Assembly (NCBI RefSeq): GCF_019396355.1
Contig: NZ_JAHKRK010000063.1
Coordinates: 1 to 33,296, forward strand
DNA length: 33,296 nt
DNA from: Pseudonocardia nigra
GTDB lineage: Bacteria > Actinomycetota > Actinomycetes > Mycobacteriales > Pseudonocardiaceae
Direction of reading: 5' to 3'
In this document: one piece after another, positions 31,201-33,296 of the stretch
How positions within the stretch are numbered: the first letter of the stretch is position 1
How the letters are laid out: each line of letters opens with the position of its first letter
Notes under the pieces: model-generated
Databases searched by the model: none
Told to the model about the DNA's origin: nothing
The model's input: only the letters and a program-made list of their open reading frames with translations
Position numbers and translations under genes: made by a program

Positions 31201-32372
31201 TCGACGGAGTCCGCGGACAGCAGCAGCGAGCGGCCGTCGGCCTGCGCGATCTGCTCCAGCGTCGCCTCGTCGACCACGCCGTCGGCGGGCCAGATGCCGC
31301 CGTCGACGACCGGGGTCTGCAGCAGCCGGGTCAGCACCTCGCGCCCGTCGGTGACGGCCCGGGTGGCGAGCTCGCCGAGCTCACCGCGGGTGAGGGCCAC
31401 GAGGTCGGCGTCGGCGTAGGGCAGCGCGATGACACAACTGCCACGCGCCACCGCGACGAGGTCGGCAAGCCAGCGCCCGGCGGCCTCGGCCCCGGTGCCG
31501 GGCACCCTGGTCCCGTCCGGGAGCAGGACGTCGTAGCCCGCCGTCATCGCCTCCGCCGTCTCGACGAGGTCGGGGTCGATCGCGAGGCAGGTGGCGTCGC
31601 GCACCCGCGAACCCACCGGGGCGGTCTGGGCGAGCGCCGCGACCAGCCCGCCGAGACGGCCGTCGGGGGCGAAGGAGGCGGCGAGGTCGTCGTCGGTGAG
31701 CAGGGTGCGCTCCCCCGGGACGGTCGGGAGCCTGCGCGGGGTGTCGGCGATCGGGTAGAGCAGCGCGAACGGCGTGGCGGGCCCCGCGTTCGCCGGCGCG
31801 TCCCGGATGGCGTCGGGCGTGGCCGGGTCGGCCGGCAGCGACAGCACCGGCAGCAGCATCCGCGCCGCGGCGAGCCGTGCCCGGTCGCCGTCGCCCGGCA
31901 CCCCGTTGACGTTGACGAGCAGCTCGTGGACGCCGGTCGCGGACAGGGCGAGGGTCGTCTCGGGTGCCCCGCGCAGCGGCACGGCCAGCTGGATCGGCAG
32001 TTCGGCGCCCGGGGCGAGCACGCCGGGCAACGGGATGAACTGCGGGGTGACCGCGTCCGTGCGCGCGTTGCCGTCCAGGGCGTCGCGCACGTCGCCCTGG
32101 GTGTCGAGCGGGTTGCCCCGCTGCACCCGAATCACGAGCTCGTCCACCGGGACGTCGCCGGTGTTGGTGAGGGTGCCGGTGACGGTGAGCGTGCCGGGCC
32201 CGGTGGCGGTGACGATCCGCGGCACCATCTGCGTGAGCTCGAGTCGCAGCGGCCCGCCCGTGGCGACGGGCACGTCCTGGGCAGGCGCGGACGGCGCCGC
32301 GAGCGCCGCCCCGCCGAACGGCGCCGCGAACAGGATGAGAATGATCGCGACCAGGGCCGCGACCCGGTTCAC
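28224..32372 (-). CDS. murJ: DUF6049-like extracytoplasmic protein fused in frame to lipid II flippase MurJ
   Basis: One open frame of 1382 residues joins two proteins that are separate in mycobacteria (Rv3909 and the MviN N-terminus). Residues 1-26 are a signal peptide ([20 protein letters not shown]...), 27-715 a large extracytoplasmic part, then a membrane segment [18 protein letters not shown] with a basic stop [10 protein letters not shown], matching DUF6049. A Pro/Gly-rich cytoplasmic linker (about 763-850) follows. From about Met860 comes MurJ, which flips lipid II across the membrane: SRITGFLRQ (R868, R874) and NDSY (D889) match essential residues, and about 14 membrane segments follow. 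The topology of the joined protein is consistent: both linker ends are cytoplasmic. The start is GTG 32372, overlapping the NUDIX stop (GTGA). A one-base error in the GC-rich linker could falsely join two genes, so two CDS remain possible. Confidence 0.8.
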   Translation of the reverse strand: MNRVAALVAIILILFAAPFGGAALAAPSAPAQDVPVATGGPLRLELTQMVPRIVTATGPGTLTVTGTLTNTGDVPVDELVIRVQRGNPLDTQGDVRDALDGNARTDAVTPQFIPLPGVLAPGAELPIQLAVPLRGAPETTLALSATGVHELLVNVNGVPGDGDRARLAAARMLLPVLSLPADPATPDAIRDAPANAGPATPFALLYPIADTPRRLPTVPGERTLLTDDDLAASFAPDGRLGGLVAALAQTAPVGSRVRDATCLAIDPDLVETAEAMTAGYDVLLPDGTRVPGTGAEAAGRWLADLVAVARGSCVIALPYADADLVALTRGELGELATRAVTDGREVLTRLLQTPVVDGGIWPADGVVDEATLEQIAQADGRSLLLSADSVEQAGSTRSRGVLPIAGSRQPQFAVLTDPLLARAAGGPAVGTTPVIERGAAAPATTLAGTVGPLAAQDVIGALAFRTGEASPGSAEGPRVLAPPHHWAAGTAAARSLLVAVDELIDSGRLTPARLGAVLTTGPPADEGAQPVAYPIPASGREVPASVVEIVRATADDVADLRSAAVEDSAVGVSPDEVFAPLQRGLVWPTSAAWRGRPEAAIGAATAADLRIDELRNMVRVLEPPGPYSLGTSDAPLLITVANGLPFTVQVQVEIAPSPGLRVAPIPVQEVPPLGRRQVQVSAEVLRSGRFTVQAAVRAPAGELLGPPSRLQVRSTAYGTITVWLTGSAGVLLVVLAVRRVLRRIRGEPGRHAENRPDQRRELSQGPPGGSGGPGGAGDRGGGPRPGPGGLPPGGRPVPGRGHGPPPHGHPAPPSQAARPAAAARPQPLTNPVPDEAVTEQLPAVGGAKEQPSIGRSTSLMAVASLVSRITGFLRQIALFAVLGATILNDSYTIANTLPNIVYELLLGGVLSSVLIPLLVRAQSEDGDGGEAYTRRLLTLTGVALLLATAVAMAAAPLLVRVYIGGETTSTADPQLATTLAYMLLPQILFYGFGALLGAILNSRGAFGAFAWAPVLNNVVVIGVVGVYLVVPQDVRLLVLGVGTTLGIVVQAVVLVPALRRIGFRYRPVWGWDPRLTKAGGLALWTVVYVLVGQAGLIVTSQVATAADGGAYAIYSNAWLLLQVPYGVLGVSILTALMPRMSRAAAEGRTQDVVADLALGSRLAAVFLVPISVLLTIFGTPVGIALFGLREATLDGAEQLGTALAVSAFGLLPYAITMLQLRVFYALTDSRTPTLIQLVTVATKIPLLLLCPVLLPPEDVVLGLVAANSVSFVAGAVLGQVLLRRRLGALPTAAVLGTTGRTLAGSVAAGLLALGAVTLLDALLLAGLSPLARAWTVLAVATAVFVPATVLAMRLLRVRELDSVISRLERLVDRAKPRRGGSR
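29795..30089 (-). other. Pro/Gly-rich linker joining the DUF6049 and MurJ parts
   Basis: This segment codes for residues 762-860 of the long reading frame. It contains repeated Gly-Pro-rich stretches and a run of six C on the coding strand (30077-30072). The next frame (+1) has a stop TGA at 30088-30086 and again at 29890-29888 and is open in between. A separate MurJ would most likely start in this segment; the in-frame codons GTG before TEQLP or ATG 29795 are options, but neither has a good ribosome-binding site. Confidence 0.6.
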
Positions 32373-32863
32373 GCGGTGTCCTCCAACAGCTCGGTGGCAC
32401 GCCGGATCAACCGGCGCTCGTCGGCATAGGCGAGCCGGGACTCCAGCTCGTCGAGCGGCACCCACGCCACTTCGGCGACCTCGACGTCCTCGTCCGACAG
32501 CTCCCCGCCGAGCGCGCGCAGCAGGAAGTGGTGCACGGTCTTGTGCACGCGGCGGTCCTCCGCGACGAACCAGAAGTCGATGGTGCCCAGTGGCGCGACC
32601 ACCCGACCGATGATGCCCGTCTCTTCCTCGACCTCGCGCACCGCCGCCTGCTCGGCCGTCTCCCCGGCCTCGATGTGGCCCTTCGGCAGCGACCACAGGA
32701 GCCTCCCCCTGCGGTCCAGCCTGCCGATCACGGCCGCGGTGCCCGTGACGTGGTCGACCACCAGCCCGCCGGCCGAGGTCTCGTCGACCGTGCGCAGGCG
32801 ACGACGGCGGTCGGGCGGGCGACCCGCGCGCCGCCCCCCGGAGCGGCCGCGGGATGTGGACAT
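32369..32863 (-). CDS. NUDIX hydrolase, MutT4-like
   Basis: NUDIX enzymes cleave nucleoside diphosphates linked to another group. The 164-residue product has the full Nudix box, [23 protein letters not shown] (residues 62-84, GX5EX7REUXEEXGU), within [15 protein letters not shown]. It also has the motifs [43 protein letters not shown] and [10 protein letters not shown], which match mycobacterial MutT4 (Rv3908) well. The Arg-rich N-terminus (1-25) is disordered. ATG 32863 is preferred over GTG 32896: a TACGAT -10-like box (32875-32870) lies 6 bp before the ATG, so the transcript may be leaderless. The stop overlaps the next gene by GTGA. The substrate is not determined. Confidence 0.88.
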   Translation of the reverse strand: MSTSRGRSGGRRAGRPPDRRRRLRTVDETSAGGLVVDHVTGTAAVIGRLDRRGRLLWSLPKGHIEAGETAEQAAVREVEEETGIIGRVVAPLGTIDFWFVAEDRRVHKTVHHFLLRALGGELSDEDVEVAEVAWVPLDELESRLAYADERRLIRRATELLEDTA

Positions 32864-32896
32864 GTGGCGATCGTAACGAGCAGAACGGTCCGACAC

Positions 32897-33296
32897 GCGT
32901 CAGTGCCGAGCGGAGCGCGCCGCGCGAGCGGACCGCCCGGCCGCACCAGCCCGAACTCCCGCCCGAGGCCGCGTCCCGCGGGTCATGAACGCGGTCTTCG
33001 CGCCCAGATGGCCCCTGGCTGCGTTGTCGGCAGGCCCGGGTACGCCAGGTACGACGGCGCTTCCCCTCACCCACCCCGCCGGCTCCGCCGGCTGCCGTCC
33101 CCCGGTCCTCCGCCTTGCCAGGAACCATCTGGATCACGAAGCCCATCGCCCCTGACCCACGGGACACGGCCTAGGTGGCTGGTGTCGAACGGCTGGTTCG
33201 GGAGCGGGACCGGGTCGGCGTGTGGTTCATGCGGGCTCCTGGGTGGGGATGGGGCCAGGTGTCAGGCCAGGCCGGGATGCGGTTCCGCGGAACCCC
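32897..33296. other. Terminal 400 bp without a confident gene
   Basis: No gene is supported. A 56-codon plus-strand frame (32985-33155, starting MNAVFAPRWPLAALSAG) has no homology I recognise and no ribosome-binding site. A hairpin GCCGGC-TCC-GCCGGC lies near 33078-33092. A perfect 14-bp palindrome, GGTTCCGCGGAACC (33281-33294), ends the window. In mycobacteria the next gene would be pcnA on the opposite strand; its start is not visible here. Confidence 0.5.

Noticed and set aside
32373..33167. N-terminal extension of the DUF6049-MurJ frame over the NUDIX gene
   Set aside because: This part is Arg/Gly-rich, overlaps a clear NUDIX gene in another frame, and precedes a well-formed signal peptide starting at 32372.
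33171..33230. 19-codon minus-strand frame with GGAG before its ATG
   Set aside because: Too short to support and no downstream gene for which it could be a leader peptide is visible.

Overview
This window is the replication-origin region of a high-GC actinobacterial chromosome, most likely a member of the Pseudonocardiales. That assignment is inferred from the very high GC content, from a short 6-phosphogluconate dehydrogenase gene between dnaN and recF, and from a gene order that follows the mycobacterial origin almost one for one. No rRNA, tRNA, CRISPR array, insertion sequence or prophage was seen, and the gene content is core.

Layout. Leftward (minus strand) from the origin, from 13.2 kb down to 0 kb: dnaA, the oriC region (10637-11608), dnaN, gnd, recF, dciA, gyrB, gyrA (carrying an intein), and the start of a Pro/Ala-rich protein cut by the left edge. 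Rightward (plus strand) from 13.4 kb: rpmH, rnpA, yidD, yidC, jag/khpB, rsmG, parA and parB, packed with overlaps. Five near-perfect or perfect parS sites lie between 16.9 and 20.0 kb. Beyond parB are a D-Ala-D-Ala ligase-family gene (minus), a PLP aminotransferase (minus) and a divergent GNAT-like gene (plus). Then comes a long minus-strand run from 32.9 to 22.3 kb: NUDIX hydrolase, a DUF6049/MurJ reading frame, a membrane pseudokinase, an ECF sigma factor (sigM-like), its presumed anti-sigma factor, trxB, trxA and cwlM. The last 400 bp hold no confident gene.

How the genes work together. The left block makes the initiator, sliding clamp, helicase loader, gap-repair protein and gyrase. The middle block makes a ribosomal protein, the RNase P protein, the membrane insertase and the ParABS segregation system. 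The right block is a cell-envelope module (lipid II flippase MurJ, pseudokinase, CwlM) joined to a thioredoxin system and an ECF sigma/anti-sigma pair.

The most unusual points are: (1) the extracytoplasmic DUF6049 protein and MurJ are one uninterrupted reading frame, while the pseudokinase that is fused to MurJ in mycobacteria is a separate gene; (2) a 421-residue GyrA intein with intact splicing and LAGLIDADG motifs sits directly after the catalytic tyrosine; (3) the oriC region has DnaA-box-like sites at exact 22-bp steps and a patch of 19-bp tandem repeats next to dnaA; (4) DnaA boxes sit on the dciA start codon. I found no clearly new multi-gene system. All calls rest on reading the sequence; no database search was run.
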